From Owenia fusiformis (Eukaryota > Annelida > Polychaeta > Sabellida > Oweniidae), in contig CAIIXF020000002.1 of the NCBI GenBank assembly GCA_903813345.2, forward strand, positions 27,225,223-27,289,222: a DNA stretch of 64,000 bases, read 5' to 3'. Positions 11,019 to 33,228 of this stretch are shown here, in pieces. Numbering within the stretch: the stretch's first letter is position 1; every line of letters begins with the position of its first letter. The notes beneath the pieces were generated by a model, which did not search any database, had not been told where the DNA came from, and was given only the letters and a program-made list of their open reading frames with translations. A program made the translations under genes and the position numbers.

Positions 11019-13687
11019 ATGTCGGGACTGACATCTGAAAATCTAGCGCAGCTCTCAACACGCATTTCTCAGTTAGAAATGCTTCATGGAATCAACAAAG
11101 GTTATGGACACATGGCTACTGAAGACCTGTTAGGTAAGACCAATAATTCTTGACTTAAATGTCTATTGAAAATGACTCCACTGACCTAAGTACGTCCTCT
11201 AGACATTTAGTCTATTTGAGAAGGGGTGTATCTTCAGAATATATCCTGCTATACTGAATAAACATAAGTAGAATCAATCCAATAGACACATATGTGTAAC
11301 TTCAAATTTCCTATTCTAAATATGAAACACTGAAGCTGAACTGATATTGAAATGGTGCAAGGGAAAACTTCTTGTTTAGAGGGGGGCAGATAAAAGGCAT
11401 AGATACTTATCTACCCCACATTAATGTAAAAACCCATATGACTTATAGTAGTAATCATGTGGGGAAAATGTGTAGACTGCTTGAACCTCTCATTCCCTTG
11501 TATCACAGTGTGTCCACCCATCAATGCTTACCATTCATCAGGAGAATCAAAATTGTCTGGCCCATACTTTCATGATAATGCATAATAATTATAATGTTAG
11601 TCTGATAAATCAATTCATTAAAATATCTGTATTGGTTACAGGTACCATGTCTCCACTGGCTATAGTTCCGTATCTTGAGGACAAATTTGCAAAACTGATT
11701 GTGCATGGGGGAGACGAAACTGCCCTAGTGAATCCACCCCCAGATATCTGCTCAGTGAATTATGGTAATGGTCTCTCTATTGTATTGACATTAATTAATA
11801 TCAAGAGATTTAAAATGTCTTCACATAATTATGACACCTAAATCAAGATTTGTGAAAAATATCCCTGAGTGAAGAATATATTCTCCCATGAGGTGTTTTT
11901 CATGGTCTTAATATATCGATTACAGATGTTGTCATTCACCTAAATGATTTGATCCTATGCACAACAATCTGTTTGAAATATAAGATATATTTTTGCGTCC
12001 GTACAGGTGAGCTTTGTGACAGAAACCTTCAACGTTTGGCAATTATAATTGACGACCAGCAGGAGAAAGGCTTCCAGGAGAGAGGTTTTTTCGAACTGCA
12101 TGTCGCGTTTGGTATAACTGCAGAAAGATTGGACGAGGTATGTCCTGAATTAATATTCACCTGCCTTTATACACCCTATGCAGACAGAGCCTGTGGGAAA
12201 TATTGGGTGCGGAGCAAATGAGCGGAGGGTGCGGAGCTAACGGTTATTTTTGAATTTAAATTTGGGATATTTCTGAAACTAAGCCGTTTTGGGACTTCAA
12301 ATATACCAAGATATGTGTATTTGACACCAAATATCAATACAATTGTGAAAATAGTAGCGCAATTCATTCTATAGCGACGCAGTGTGCCTTAAACCTTTCC
12401 CAGACCTATATATTTTGAAATTATCCTTTTAATACTGAGTCCCCAGCATTCATAAAAAATGGTGTTCAAGGTGCACTATCTATACAAATTATTTTTGCAT
12501 CTTGGAAGCCAGGCAGTATCTGTGTGATTTTATAAAAATTCGGAAATTTTTTCAGATATGAGCCCCCTCTAAATATTGGGTGCGGAGCAGCTCCATAAAC
12601 GTAGCTCCGCACCCAATATTTAGAGGGGCTCATATCTGAAGAACATTTCCGAATTTTTATAAAATCACACAGATACTGCCTGGCTTCCAAGATGCAAAAA
12701 TAATTTGCATGGGTAGTGTATCTTGAACACCATTTTTTATGAATGCTGGGGACGCAGTATTAAAAGGATAGTCTCAAAATATATAGGTCTGGGAAATGTT
12801 TAAGGCATACTGCGTCGCTATAAAATGAATTGCACTACTATTTTCACAATTTTATTGATATTTGGTGTCAAATACATATATCTTGGTATATTTGAAGTCC
12901 CAAAACGGCTTAGTTTCAGAAATATCCCAATTTTAAATTCAAAAATGACCGTTAGCTCCGCACCCTCCGCTCATTTGCGCCGCACCCAATATTTCCCACA
13001 GGCTCTGTCTGCATAGGGTGTTATAGTGACTTTGAAAACTACATGTACATACTTTGTCTGAATGTAACTTTCTTAATATCTACATAATAGGGTACATATG
13101 TCATTCACTTAGGTGGCATGGGAATATATACCCTACCACCATTTGTTGGATATAAGGACAACACCCCAAAAACTGCCCATATATTAATACAAATAACAAT
13201 CTGGAGTTAAAATGCAGATACAAAAGCAACAAGCATCAAACCTCTGTCCCCCCCCCCCTTCTATTTACCTATCCAAAATAGAAGGTGTATATATCATTGA
13301 TTAGGCAGCATGCAAATGCTTGATGGAGGACTTAATAGTAATGCACTGTGGTATAATGTAACATGTACACCCCCAAAATGCAATCGGATTTTCGAGGCCA
13401 TTTCGGTGCCAAATTTCAGTGCCGTTTCAGACTGACTAGTCCAATGGCAAATGGTGCCTGAACAGCGCCGAATTTTTTCAATGTGTAATATAATATTAAA
13501 AATGATCTATAATCTCTTGTTTCAGGTGTTGTCTTATATGAAGGGTGCCTCTAACCCAGAACTGCTCTGTGCCATACTATGCATCGGACGTGAATTGGTC
13601 AAGGGCAATTTTTATAAATTTATTGAGACCCTCACAAAATCTGGGTTCAAAATAGAAGCAGATTGCCTTATCAAAATATGTGGTTAA
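11019..13687 (+). CDS. Unrecognised 176-residue protein, four exons
   Basis: I do not recognise this gene. Four exons join in frame: 11019-11133, 11642-11764, 12007-12137 and 13526-13687. Every intron has GT and AG ends (donors GTAAGA, GTAATG, GTATGT), and the phases fit (1, 1, 0). The product is 176 residues, starting MSGLTSENLAQL and ending CLIKICG. The ATG follows a good acceptor (TCTTTCAG) directly, so an upstream 5'UTR exon is likely and was not located. Residues 1-38 are polar and helical. The last 53 residues, with the block GNFYKFIETLTKSGF, look like amphipathic helices. The pattern is faintly reminiscent of the last helices of a death-fold (CARD-like) domain, but I would not name it on this basis. 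No signal peptide or membrane segment is visible. Intron 3 carries the foldback element at 12175-13023. The Furry gene points toward this locus from the right, so the gene could be nested in a Furry intron. I am fairly sure the gene is real and have no function to offer. Confidence 0.7.
12175..13023. mobile_element. 850-bp foldback element in intron 3 of the 176-residue gene
   Basis: The two halves are reverse complements almost end to end, meeting near 12600. Terminal arms read CACCCTATGCAGACAGAGCC and its complement. Distinctive inner words such as ATTGGGTGCGGAGC and CCAAGATGCAAAAATAATTT occur in both arms. Arm divergence is a few percent, so the element could still form a near-complete hairpin. 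There is no coding capacity. Flanking TATA-like sequence is compatible with a short target duplication but is not decisive. Confidence 0.85.
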
Positions 13688-13735
13688 AAGGGAACTATTA
13701 TTTATTTAATAACTGTCTGAGCTTTATAACCACAT

Positions 13736-14084
13736 GTATCACATGTCTAGGAATTTTGAAGCATTTTGATTTGGTCAGTTATGGATTGTGTTCAGCCTGT
13801 ACTCCCGGTAACTATTATAATTTTTGATTTCGCTTTGAAACAATATAATGATGTCATACCGTTGAATTCGTACTTGTTTGTGAAAAAGTATGACAGCATA
13901 ATGTTTTCCTTAGCTAGGAAGTGATATAACCAGTGACGTCACATTGTTGCTTTTGACTCCGTAGTGATACAGCCCACCGTATCACATGAAAATTAGTCAC
14001 GTGTCATGTGATACGGAATATACATCATCACAATTGACCAATCAAAATGCTTAGACACTCCTAATCATGTGATAATACATCATA
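13736..14084. mobile_element. ~350-bp repeat family B (MITE), copy 1
   Basis: The terminal inverted repeat TATCACATG/CATGTGATA closes the element. Internal blocks such as TTTTGATTTCGCTTTGAAAC and GTGACGTCACATTGTTGCT recur in copy 2 at 30845-31175. It lies about 50 bp after the stop codon of the 176-residue gene and may fall within its 3'UTR. No coding capacity. Confidence 0.8.
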
Positions 14085-15567
14085 TTGTTTCAAGATTCAT
14101 CAGAGAAGGAGAACAAAAATTTGTGACAGGTCTACTTAATTAACATGATCTCCAGGTTAGGCTATATCAAAGTATCATAAGAAGAAAGGAGGACTTTTAG
14201 TATCGCTAATGGTTTTCAAGACATAACCAAATCACCTGAGTATTGAAGTCTTAATTTTACACAGAGACATTAAAGATGTTGTTTATTCATTGTAGAAAAC
14301 AAAATATCAAATTGTGCAACATATTGTCTTGAAACAAATATTTCTCAACCTATTCATTTTTCTCCTCAAAACTAGTGCTTTTGTGACATCTTGAAAACCA
14401 TATATATAACTAAAGCCCTCTTATTTATTGATTTTCGGATTTAGAAATCACATTCGCATCAGCAGTTATTATTTATCAAAAATTACATATCATGCCTTCT
14501 TTATGTATATCTGTGTCTTCTCATTTTACCCCAATGGTGCAACAACACATTAATTTCCAGCAAAACACATTTTTTATTTCACTTAGAGGTCAGGAAAAAG
14601 GTCATTGTGAGGAAATTGATTTCTTGGTTTTCTGGGGTTCAAAGTTGGTTAATACTTAAAAGTTTCAATTCAGTACAACAATGCATCCTGGTACTTTTTT
14701 CCTTTGATAGTATATTATATAATTTTTTTAAATCTGAACAATTGTGAAAAAATGTGCAGTACTATTATTGGTATTACTCATATTCTAGTCATCAATTTAG
14801 CAGTTATAAGTGGATATCAAAACATAGCCTTTTGTTTTGAAGGGTCATGGGGGAGTTAAGTCAAGAAAAAATCTATTCATTTTGCTGGATGTTGATTTAT
14901 TTGCGCAAATTCAAAGTCATGAATCTCTTTAGTCATTAATATTTTCAAGTCAGCTTATTTACAAAATTTTAAGTTATCTCAGTCACATACATGTATGTCC
15001 ATTTGTCAAAAGTTTTTGGACAAATATTAACCACCACTCATCTGAAGTAAACCTCATATCTATTATATGGGTCCGTACTTTTAATATTCTTCTTCTTTTA
15101 ACTTATTTTAGAGAAATCTGCATTTTTCACCAATTTTCACCATTTTTAAGCCCATCGAAACTGCCATTTTTAAATAACATGTTTTTTAAATTACATCACT
15201 TATACAATATGATGTACACTGTTATCTATAAGTAACGAAAAAACATCAATGCATCACTTTCGTATTTTAAAGTGATCACAGATGTTTATACAAACAAAGC
15301 AGTATTTTGGCTAACTTTATTCCATTTTTAGTCTACTTGGATGCATTTCAATGTTATAAAGTAAAATAGAACTAGGACCATGACATGTACAAAAATTTCC
15401 AAAAAGAGCCTTTATTGTACATATCTCGTGTTACTGTATCTATTTCAGCTCAAGTTAGAATCAGGTTTACATACTTATGGACATGGATATTATTTTTCTG
15501 TACATAAAGTATATGAGAAAGGATTTGGTCAACATTTATTTGATTTCTTACCTTATGTTTACATAAA
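14085..15567. other. AT-rich intergenic region, nothing recognised
   Basis: I looked on the minus strand for continuing Furry exons and found none. Frames are short and AT-driven. Confidence 0.4.
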
Positions 15568-16004
15568 GTACAACTGAAATAGCTTTTCTCAACTTGCAGC
15601 TACAAAAATGCGGTCTTCTCCATTGTAAGCCCAACGTAGAGTTCTTGCGATAGCCATTATAAAATAAATGTTAGATAACTGCTAACGGTCATAGATAATG
15701 CAATAAAACTAACTGATCAATCAAATTGGCCCTCACGTGATTAGTAACGTCATATACAAAATATAGCTTTGGTTTATTGGTTCCTTAGTAATCACAATGT
15801 CACGACAACCATAGGATTGTTGTGTAAACAAATAACAAAACAGTTTGGCATTATGACGTCATGATCTAATTGACCAAAACGGGCCACGTGGGGACCAGTG
15901 AGAGATCACGTGGGGGCCAACAACCTCACAACCAATTCGAAAATTGCTTATTAAGCAGCTATAACGATAGAATGAAATAATTTTCACACTACTGATGAGA
16001 AAAC
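15568..16004. mobile_element. Dispersed ~435-bp repeat family A, copy 2
   Basis: It shares the full block order with the copies at 8156 and 47311, including CCCAACGTAGAGTTCTTGCG, the CAACCATAGGATTGTTGTG block and GGCCACGTGG. It is closest to the 47311 copy. Confidence 0.8.
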
Positions 16005-17389
16005 ATGTTTTATATTGTTCATTACATCTTATTTATTCATAATATAACTTTAAGTGTATACTTTAGTCTATCATAAGGAGAAATTATATTGTCTTCCCCA
16101 CGCAAACGGTTTTGTATAGCAAATGCCGTGGTGGATGTATTCCCTATGCCAAACATGTTTATATGTAGGTTATTTGAGTTTTATACTGTACATGTACAAT
16201 AAATTGTAACTTGCTATCATGTAGTTCTTTGCAGATATAAATTATTAGTCTTTTATATAATTTGTTTCTTTAAGATGTTAAAGACCAGAAATGATCAAAA
16301 AGATAATTGTTCAATATATGTATAGTCTATAGTGTTATTTTTCTGTGGGTAAAATAGATGAGAAAGGATCTGGTCAACATTTTGATTAATGCTTACATTA
16401 AAGATATCTTTAGTCAGTATTTTGTACAATTCATTTCTTTAAATTAAATATGTTAAATAGCAGAAATAATCAAAAAGATAATTGTTCAATATGTATATGT
16501 GATACATTCCATTTAGGGATGGCATGGAATAGAACAGAACAAGAATAAGTTGTTTCAATTTAAAATGCCAGCTGAATTAAACATTTTCATATTTATTTTT
16601 CCATTAGTACTACATTCCATGCCTCCCTGAATCAAATATGAACAAATTCAAAGGGTAATCTCTCGCTGAATCACAAAAATAGTTTTAAAAAATATTTTTA
16701 GTATATAAAGAACATTGTATATGTTATGTTATCATTGCTTTATATAATAAAATAAGTAAATTTGTAACCACTTAATTATGTCACTGTTCTTTTTACGTCC
16801 AGCCACTCTTCAGTTGTCACTGATACCACTGTTTCATATCTAAAAAGGATCTTGTCGCACTTACAACTATTTTCAGAATCTTTTAGCATTAATGGTCCAA
16901 AGTGGGATATAAAAATCTGCCGATTAAGCTGAGATCATTTTACCAATCTGAATCCATGTATTGTAAACAAGACCCTTTCAATAAGATGTTGATATAAGTA
17001 TGATATGATGGCTGATAAACCTAACTCTCGAAAAAATCAAACATAAAGGGAAATTCTATATGAGACTGTTATTTATTCCTTAAAATACTTGATTATGTCT
17101 GACAATACATTGAAGGTTGGTTTTAGTAGCATGTTATCATATGAAATCATTACAATTCTGTATTTAACTCGAGGACTGTAAAGCCTTAACTTTGGCCTTC
17201 AGTCTTGGTTTGACAAGGCAACATGCAAAATGTCACCACGTGCCATTTGTTACAAGTGCCAAATACCAAGCACCAACTGTCAAATGCCGCACACAAAACA
17301 CCAACTGTGGAACACTATCCATAACAAGAACACAAATGTGTACAAAATGTCCCCACCAATGGGTGATCCCATCAAATGGTTATCCCGAA
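16005..17389. other. AT-rich region with a ~175-bp partial duplication
   Basis: A block containing ATCAAAAAGATAATTGTTCA occurs near 16295 and again near 16468, with similar flanks (TGTTAAAGACCAGAAA / TGTTAAATAGCAGAAA). The rest shows no gene. Confidence 0.45.
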
Positions 17390-18420
17390 AATGAGTAGAC
17401 AAGACTTTACTGACACAATTTGAGGAAGGGAAATCCAAAATAGGCACCCAGAATGCCATAAAATTAGTAAGTTCTAGATTTTTATACTAAGAACCACCCC
17501 TGAAAATTTGAAATTGATCCGTCAAACAGTTAACCAGAAAACACGTAACAAGACTTTACAGACAAGATTTTAGGATGGAAAATCCAAAATGGCCACCTTG
17601 ACATTTACCCAGAATGTCAAAAGACTAATCAGTTCTAGATTTTCATACTAAGAATCATCCCTGAAAATTTGAAATTGATCTACCAAACGGTTCACCTGAA
17701 AACGCGTAGACAAGACTTTACTGACAAGATTTTAGAACGGAAAATCCAAAATGGCTGCCTTGACATTTACCCAGAATGCCAAAAACTAATGAGATCTAGA
17801 TTTTCATACTAAGAACCATCCCTGAACATTTTAAATTGATCTACCACACGGTTCACCTGAAAACGCGTAGACAAGACTTTACTGACAAGATTTTAGGACG
17901 GAAAATCTAAAATGGCTGCCTTGACATTTACCCAGAATGCCAAAAAATAATCAGATCTAGATTTTCATACTAAGAATCATCCCTGAAAATATGAAATTGA
18001 TCTACCAAACGGTTCACCTAGAAATGCATAGACAACACTTTACAAACAAGATTTTAAGACAAACAATCCAAAATGGTCACCTTGACATTTATCCAGAATG
18101 CATAAAAACTAATCAGATCTAAATTTTCATACAAGAATCATCCCTGAAAATTTGAAATTCATCTACCAAACGGTTCACCTGGAAATGCATAGACAAGACT
18201 TTACCGACAAGATTTTAGGACAGAAAATCAAAAATGGCCACCTTGACATTTACCCAGAATGACAAAAAACTAATCAGATCTAGATTTTCATACCAAGAAT
18301 CATCCCTGAAAATTTGAAATTGATCTACCAAACGGTTCACCTGAAAATGTGTAGACAAGATTTTACAGACAAGATTTTAGGACGGAAAAATCCAAAATGG
18401 CCGACAATAAAAAAGTGATT
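17390..18420. repeat. Tandem array of a ~161-bp unit, about six copies
   Basis: The marker GACAAGATTTTAG starts at about 17571, 17723, 17884, 18045 (varied to AACAAG), 18206 and 18368, so the spacing is 152, 161, 161, 161 and 162 bp. Each unit also carries AATCCAAAATGGC, TTGACATTTACCCAGAAT and ATCTACCAAACGGTTCACCT. Units differ by point changes and small indels. The array ends in a gradually diverging block that runs into the simple repeat at about 18840. Confidence 0.85.
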
Positions 18421-18839
18421 ATGAGGTTTTGCTGATTACTTTTTACAAAATTATCACATGTAACTACCATTAACAATAACAGAGGCTTTTACAACAAAGT
18501 ACACCTGGAATTATTTATAAAGCTACTAAATAGTTAAAGTATGAAAACTCAAAAACACCATTCAATATGATACAAAGTATTATCGCACGCTAACTTTTCT
18601 TAAGACATTAAAAATGGCTGCCATGACTGAGCTAACAGGTCCAAAATCTATTCAGATCTAGAATGAAGTGAGCTAAACAAAATGTTAAAGTTTTAAAAGC
18701 AACTGTGAAGCATTTTTTCTTAAATTTTGCAGACAAGGATTTTAGGCCGACAGGAAGTAGGTATCGAGTTAAAAAAATTTCATCCACATCTGTATGCACT
18801 CATATGTTATCCCTGAAAATTTAAAAGTGATATCTGTAG

Positions 18840-18935
18840 CAGTTTTGGAGAAAACTGCCGGATGTACGTACGGACGGGACGTCCGGACAGACGGACAGAC
18901 GGACAAAATGGCCCCACACTATGTGGTGGGGACAT
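18840..18935. repeat. GACGGACA simple repeat plus small palindrome
   Basis: The CCGGACAGACGGACAGACGG tract is followed by CCCCACACTATGTGGTGGGG, an imperfect inverted repeat around 18912-18931, then GACATAAAAA. Similar GGTGACA/GTCCCC text occurs at 53550-53585, which suggests both belong to one dispersed repeat type. Confidence 0.6.
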
Positions 18936-28742
<9,807 letters not shown>

Positions 28743-29086
28743 CTTAATCCCAAGGTATATGCTTGTATAAAGGGGCTTCAGGTGATCATCTGATTGATTG
28801 GATATCGTAGTCTCTTTTCTTGTGTACAGTTAATTTCATGCTAAGGAGTTGCAGAACTTCCAGACTGTAACATAACAAAAAATAATCTGAGATTCAGACA
28901 TTTTCAGAAAATGAACATGCACAAGGAAGTGTTTTATTAGCAATATTCTGACAATATTAATTAACATGGGTATCATTGATTTCAAGATAATATTGCTTGC
29001 AAATTAGAAATCTATTGATGTTGTTTAGGAATTATATTTTTGATTAAATTAAATTAAATTTGGGATTACACATTTAGTACATCTAA

Positions 29087-29469
29087 AGTCCGATTCATAA
29101 TTCTATTGAGTACTTTGAATTTAAAAAATAAGCAATCGAATGACCATATTGCAACAGTATGAAAAAATAGAAACATATGTACAAGGCCTAACTTTTGTAC
29201 TTGTATATTTACGTTTGTTTTGTAGTTTGGCTATCATACTGGTATATGTGACCGCTTATATTTTGATGCTTCTCGGTTAAAAATTAGCATGACTGAAACT
29301 CACTAAATTACAAGACCACAGCTTTGCTCCACATTATACCTTACTCCCTCATATATGCAAATGCTAGGCCTTGTACATATGTTTCTATTTTTTCATATAC
29401 TGTTGCAATATGGTCATTTGATTGCTTATTTTCTAAATTCAAGTACTCAATAGAATTATGAATCTGACT
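29087..29469. mobile_element. ~385-bp MITE of family C, between Furry and NDUFA2
   Basis: Terminal inverted repeats of about 90 bp (AGTCCGATTCATAATTCTAT at the left; its near-complement at the right) flank an interior with TTTGGCTAT, CATGACTGAAACTC and AAATTACAAGAC. The same interior words occur in the better preserved MITE at 47421-47813. It sits in the 1.45 kb space shared by the divergent Furry and NDUFA2 promoters. Confidence 0.75.
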
Positions 29470-30193
29470 ATATGTACATGTAATCACTGCCCCCAGGATT
29501 CTGTGTTTGCCGAGCGCAGATGAAATTTGCGTTTGCTCATGAAATTGCAGAATTAACTATTTTGGTCAATCTCCGAGGAATTATCAGCGTGGAATTATCA
29601 AAGTGTCATCTTAGGTGGAAGCTACATGTAAGTCAGCAGCCCTAAAATGAGGGAAGTTTTAGTGAAAACAATGAATTAGATTGATCTGCATTTTCTTCCC
29701 GATTTTCTTAGAGTTGCCTTCATTTGAAGAGTCAATCTTCTTTTTGAAGAGCACTTTGAAATACAAGTTGCGCCACCATCCATGAGTTTCCAATCCCTTT
29801 GTGTTCGTTCCAGGACCGATGAAGATGGAGCAATATGAAAGTACAGCTATATATCTCATTCAAGCCTGTGTAGAAATATATAGAAATGACCTTGGAAGAA
29901 GGTTATATCCAGAGCACAAACAAATAATAATGGCAGGCCATCATTTTGTCAAAAAAATAAAAACAATGGGCGATAATAGGTATGGCAAACAACAATGGTT
30001 GGATTTAGTATGCATGAATTATATTTGACTGAATTCAGCTTACACATACATTAAATGGTGTCAATACTTACACTCAAAAACCTGTTGATTCAAAAAGAAT
30101 TGCTCACATTCAATAAAATAGCAATTAAAAGAGAAATATATTTTTCATTTCCTGCTTTCAAAGTATTGCATGCTGGGATTGTTCAAGGTCAAA

Positions 30194-32158
30194 ATGGCAG
30201 CTGTAAAATTTGCACAATCTCTCAAAGAACTCCGTATTCATCTGTGTCAGAGGTCTGCAACGAGCCAAGGAGTAAGGTGTGTATCACGCGAAATATAGTT
30301 CGCACTATCTTAAAGTTTTAGAGCGATCACAATTGTGAATGACCAGACATTTCGAATTTTGTATAAAAAAAATTACAGTTGTTTTTTATTGCTTGTCAAT
30401 GAGCCAAGGGATTGGTTTCCAGTGTGCCAAATCGATATTCTGCCATATCTCCAAATTATCTCCAATAAATTTCAAAACATACAAAGGTGATCCACCAAGA
30501 TATTACCTCTGTAAAAAGTTATCCGACTTTTTTGAAAAAAAACTTTCAAAAAGCAACAGTCGCATGAATTCACATTGTTGTAGATCTACTTACAAAATGA
30601 TCCACCGCCTAACTTATACACCATCGAACTTGGTATTATTGTACACATAACTTACCATATTTTATGGCCACTGATACCATGGTCATGGCAGGATCCTTGC
30701 GAAACTTAAAAACACTTAATAACATGGTGATGGTTGTGCCAGCCATAAGTCTTGCAACATAGGGTCTCGCTTGAGTGGTGATACATTGTTACCCAAGTGG
30801 AATATTTCCTGTATCACATAAGCTGAAACGTGTGATGACCATTTTATCACATGTCTAGGGATTTTGAAGCATTTTGATTTGGTCAGTTATAATTCTGTTC
30901 AGTTACCCTGGACTCCTGGTAACTATTATAATTTTTGATTTCGCTTTGAAACAATATGACGTCATACCGTTGTATTCGTACTTGTTTGTGAAATAGTATG
31001 ACATCATATTGTTTTCCTTAGCTAGAAGTGATATAATCAGTGACGTCACATTGTTGCTATTGACTCCGTAGTGATACAGTCCACCGTATCACATAAATAT
31101 TAGTCACGTGTCATGTGATATGGAATATACATCATCACAATTGACCCACCAAAATGCTTAGACACTCCTAATCTAATGTGATGTACGTACGGTACAAATA
31201 TATATGGTACCAAAATTACTCGGCAGTTTGGTGAACTTTCACAATTTGGTGCATCCGCAAAATTGAAATGGCCGACAAATTAAATACGTAGAAGCACAGT
31301 AGTTGCTTTTATCACATGTTTAATGACACCAAGTTTTGCTGTTTTTCAGGGATTTTGTTGAGAAGTACTATGTTGGAGTTAAGCAGGCCAATCCCAATTC
31401 TCCAATTCTGATCAGGGAGTGCAGCAATATCCAACCTAAGATATATGCAAGATATGGTACTTCATTTTATTTAAATTGATTATTAGATAAGGTTTTTTAT
31501 AACATTTGAGGCAGGCTTAAAGCACTAGTTTATATCAAAACTGGAATACCCTGATCATCCAAAGTAGATAAGTACAAGGTCACCAACAAGGGGCACTTAG
31601 CAAAAGTAAATCACCCTATTCAATATTTATAGGCCCCTTTATGTTCAAGAAAAATTTGAAATATTGAACGCTCCAAATCATGCAAGTTTAAAAACATAAT
31701 AGAGATCTGTTTTCTGCGTTACGCTTACAAACATGACAGAACTCTATCTTTTAATCATTTTTAAAATATGAGGGTCTTTAACCAAACTGTGCTTGTGAGG
31801 TTCTTTCATCCATGGGCTATCTCGACAGTGAGGTTGCTTTGACCAGTTAGCCAGATATTGTTTATATTTTACATGTATATGCCCTACGGGGTATGTGAGT
31901 TCAAGTTCTGCATGAAAGCCAATTTTGAAAATCTTCGCTGGTTTCAAAATGCAATAGAATATTGACATAAAAAATCTCGTAATGCAGATCTATCTTAACG
32001 AACAATATATAAATATTCTGATCATGCACTCTACCTTAATCATAATGAACGATTTTGTATTTCCAGAGCTTGGACGTGAGATGAGCATGCCTCTCGGTGG
32101 ACTATCAGGTGAACAAGTTTTAGAGACAATCAAAACACTCTCCAGCAAGCAGACCTGA
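30194..32158 (+). CDS. NDUFA2: NADH dehydrogenase 1 alpha subcomplex subunit 2 (complex I B8 subunit)
   Basis: An accessory subunit of mitochondrial respiratory complex I with a thioredoxin-like fold, located on the matrix arm. Three exons, 30194-30276, 31350-31456 and 32067-32158, join in frame to 93 residues (human is 99). Donors are GTGTGT and GTACTT, with acceptors TTTTTCAG and TTTCCAG. The hallmark blocks are present in order: [18 protein letters not shown] (residues 11-28), [25 protein letters not shown] (46-63), and a C-terminal helix [13 protein letters not shown]. The two conserved cysteines fall at 18 and 52. The start ATG gives a short N-terminus similar to other invertebrate forms. 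The last seven codons and the stop sit in a 68-bp unit that is tandemly repeated into the 3'UTR. A possible AATAAA lies at 32534. It is divergent from Furry. Confidence 0.95.
30845..31175. mobile_element. ~330-bp repeat family B (MITE), copy 2, in NDUFA2 intron 1
   Basis: Same internal order as copy 1 at 13736: TATCACATGTCTAGG, TTTTGATTTCGCTTTGAAAC, GTGACGTCACATTGTTGCT, ATTAGTCACGTGTCATGTGA and ATGCTTAGACACTCCTAAT. The right terminus is eroded (ATCTAATGTGATG), and a few bases are missing inside relative to copy 1. Confidence 0.8.
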
Positions 32159-32270
32159 ACATGTAGAACATAGGCGATTATTAATATTAGGATTATTTGT
32201 AAACACTCTCCAGCAAGCAGACCTGAACACATGGAACATAGGCGATTATTAATATTAGGATTATTTGTAA
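32135..32270. repeat. 68-bp tandem duplication across the NDUFA2 stop codon
   Basis: The unit starting ACACTCTCCAGCAAGCAGAC at 32135 recurs 68 bp later at 32203, followed both times by the ACATAGGCGATTATTAATAT block. The first copy holds the true last codons and stop. The second repeats them inside the 3'UTR. The copies differ at about two bases (TGTAG/CATGG). Confidence 0.9.
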
Positions 32271-32274
32271 TTTG

Positions 32275-32975
32275 ATACCATAGCAACATGGTGTTTATTG
32301 TTTATGAGTGGATACTGTATTATGATTAATGTTTATAATAGGAACTTGGATTTGTTGCCAAATTATACGACATATACTTCATAAAGGGTGAAGTGGACTA
32401 GTATAACAACTTTGAATTAAATTTGAATTGATCTGGTTGCTTTTTCGAAAGACATAATATAAAAGGAAATTCACATTTAGCCTTGGAAATTGTTTTATTT
32501 ATTGTAACATTATATACTATAGCTATAGGTTTAAATAAAAATGTAAATAATTATAATAAATACTGTAGTTCTTTTTCTCTTCATTGTATCAATACATTTT
32601 GATTTGTTTGTTAATGAGTTTTAGGTTTAAGAACATAGGAGGCAGGGACATAGGAAGAATCATATAACTTCCTTTTGGGTTAAAAAAGATCTGAATTGAT
32701 ATCTTCTGTTGAGTTTTCGGAGGCAGCTTCCTTACCCACATTATGCCTGGCTACACCTATAAAAGATAATATTAACATAACATTTAAGCCTGGTCCTAGT
32801 TTCTAGATTTGTATGAAGAACTGCATTCTCCAAACACAGTTCTCCAGAACTCGTACCTCCTTTCAGAAGAAGGAAGGAACATAATGGATGATGTCTGGAG
32901 CACTGCGTTGGGAGAGAGGAAGAACTGTTAGATAGTCACTAAGCTGTAGGCACCTCAGACTAAACTTTTACAACA
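32275..32975. other. NDUFA2 3'UTR and intergenic sequence
   Basis: AT-rich, with AATAAA at 32534-32539 as a possible polyadenylation signal. Nothing else recognised. Confidence 0.4.
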
Positions 32976-32976
32976 A

Positions 32977-33092
32977 TGTTATGCATAGGCCTGGGAACAT
33001 GTATAAAAAATTGAGTCAAATACACAAGTAAAGAGACTTGGTGTGTTCGACTCAATTTTTTATGCATGTTCCTGGGCCTATGATGTTATGTC
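32977..33092. repeat. Hairpin with ~45-bp arms
   Basis: GTTATGCATAGGCCTGGGAA near 32979 and its near-complement (TTCCTGGGCCTATGATGTTATG) near 33070 enclose further complementary text (AAAAAATTGAGTC / GACTCAATTTTTT). The loop is about 35 bp. A small foldback MITE is likely. Confidence 0.75.
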
Positions 33093-33228
33093 TCGTATAT
33101 TTTATTTATAAGCTCTTCATATTATCTTTTTCCTCAGTCAGCAACTCAAGTGGCTTTCAAATTTTCTGATTTTTACCTCAAGATGGGTAACAGATTAGAT
33201 TAGACTAGGGTTTCTCATAATGAAGTCA

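Noticed and set aside
29815-30028. Plus-strand frame beginning MKMEQYESTAIY between Furry and NDUFA2
   Set aside because: A donor-like site exists near 29980, but I found no partner exon and no family match. The opposite strand is open over part of it too.
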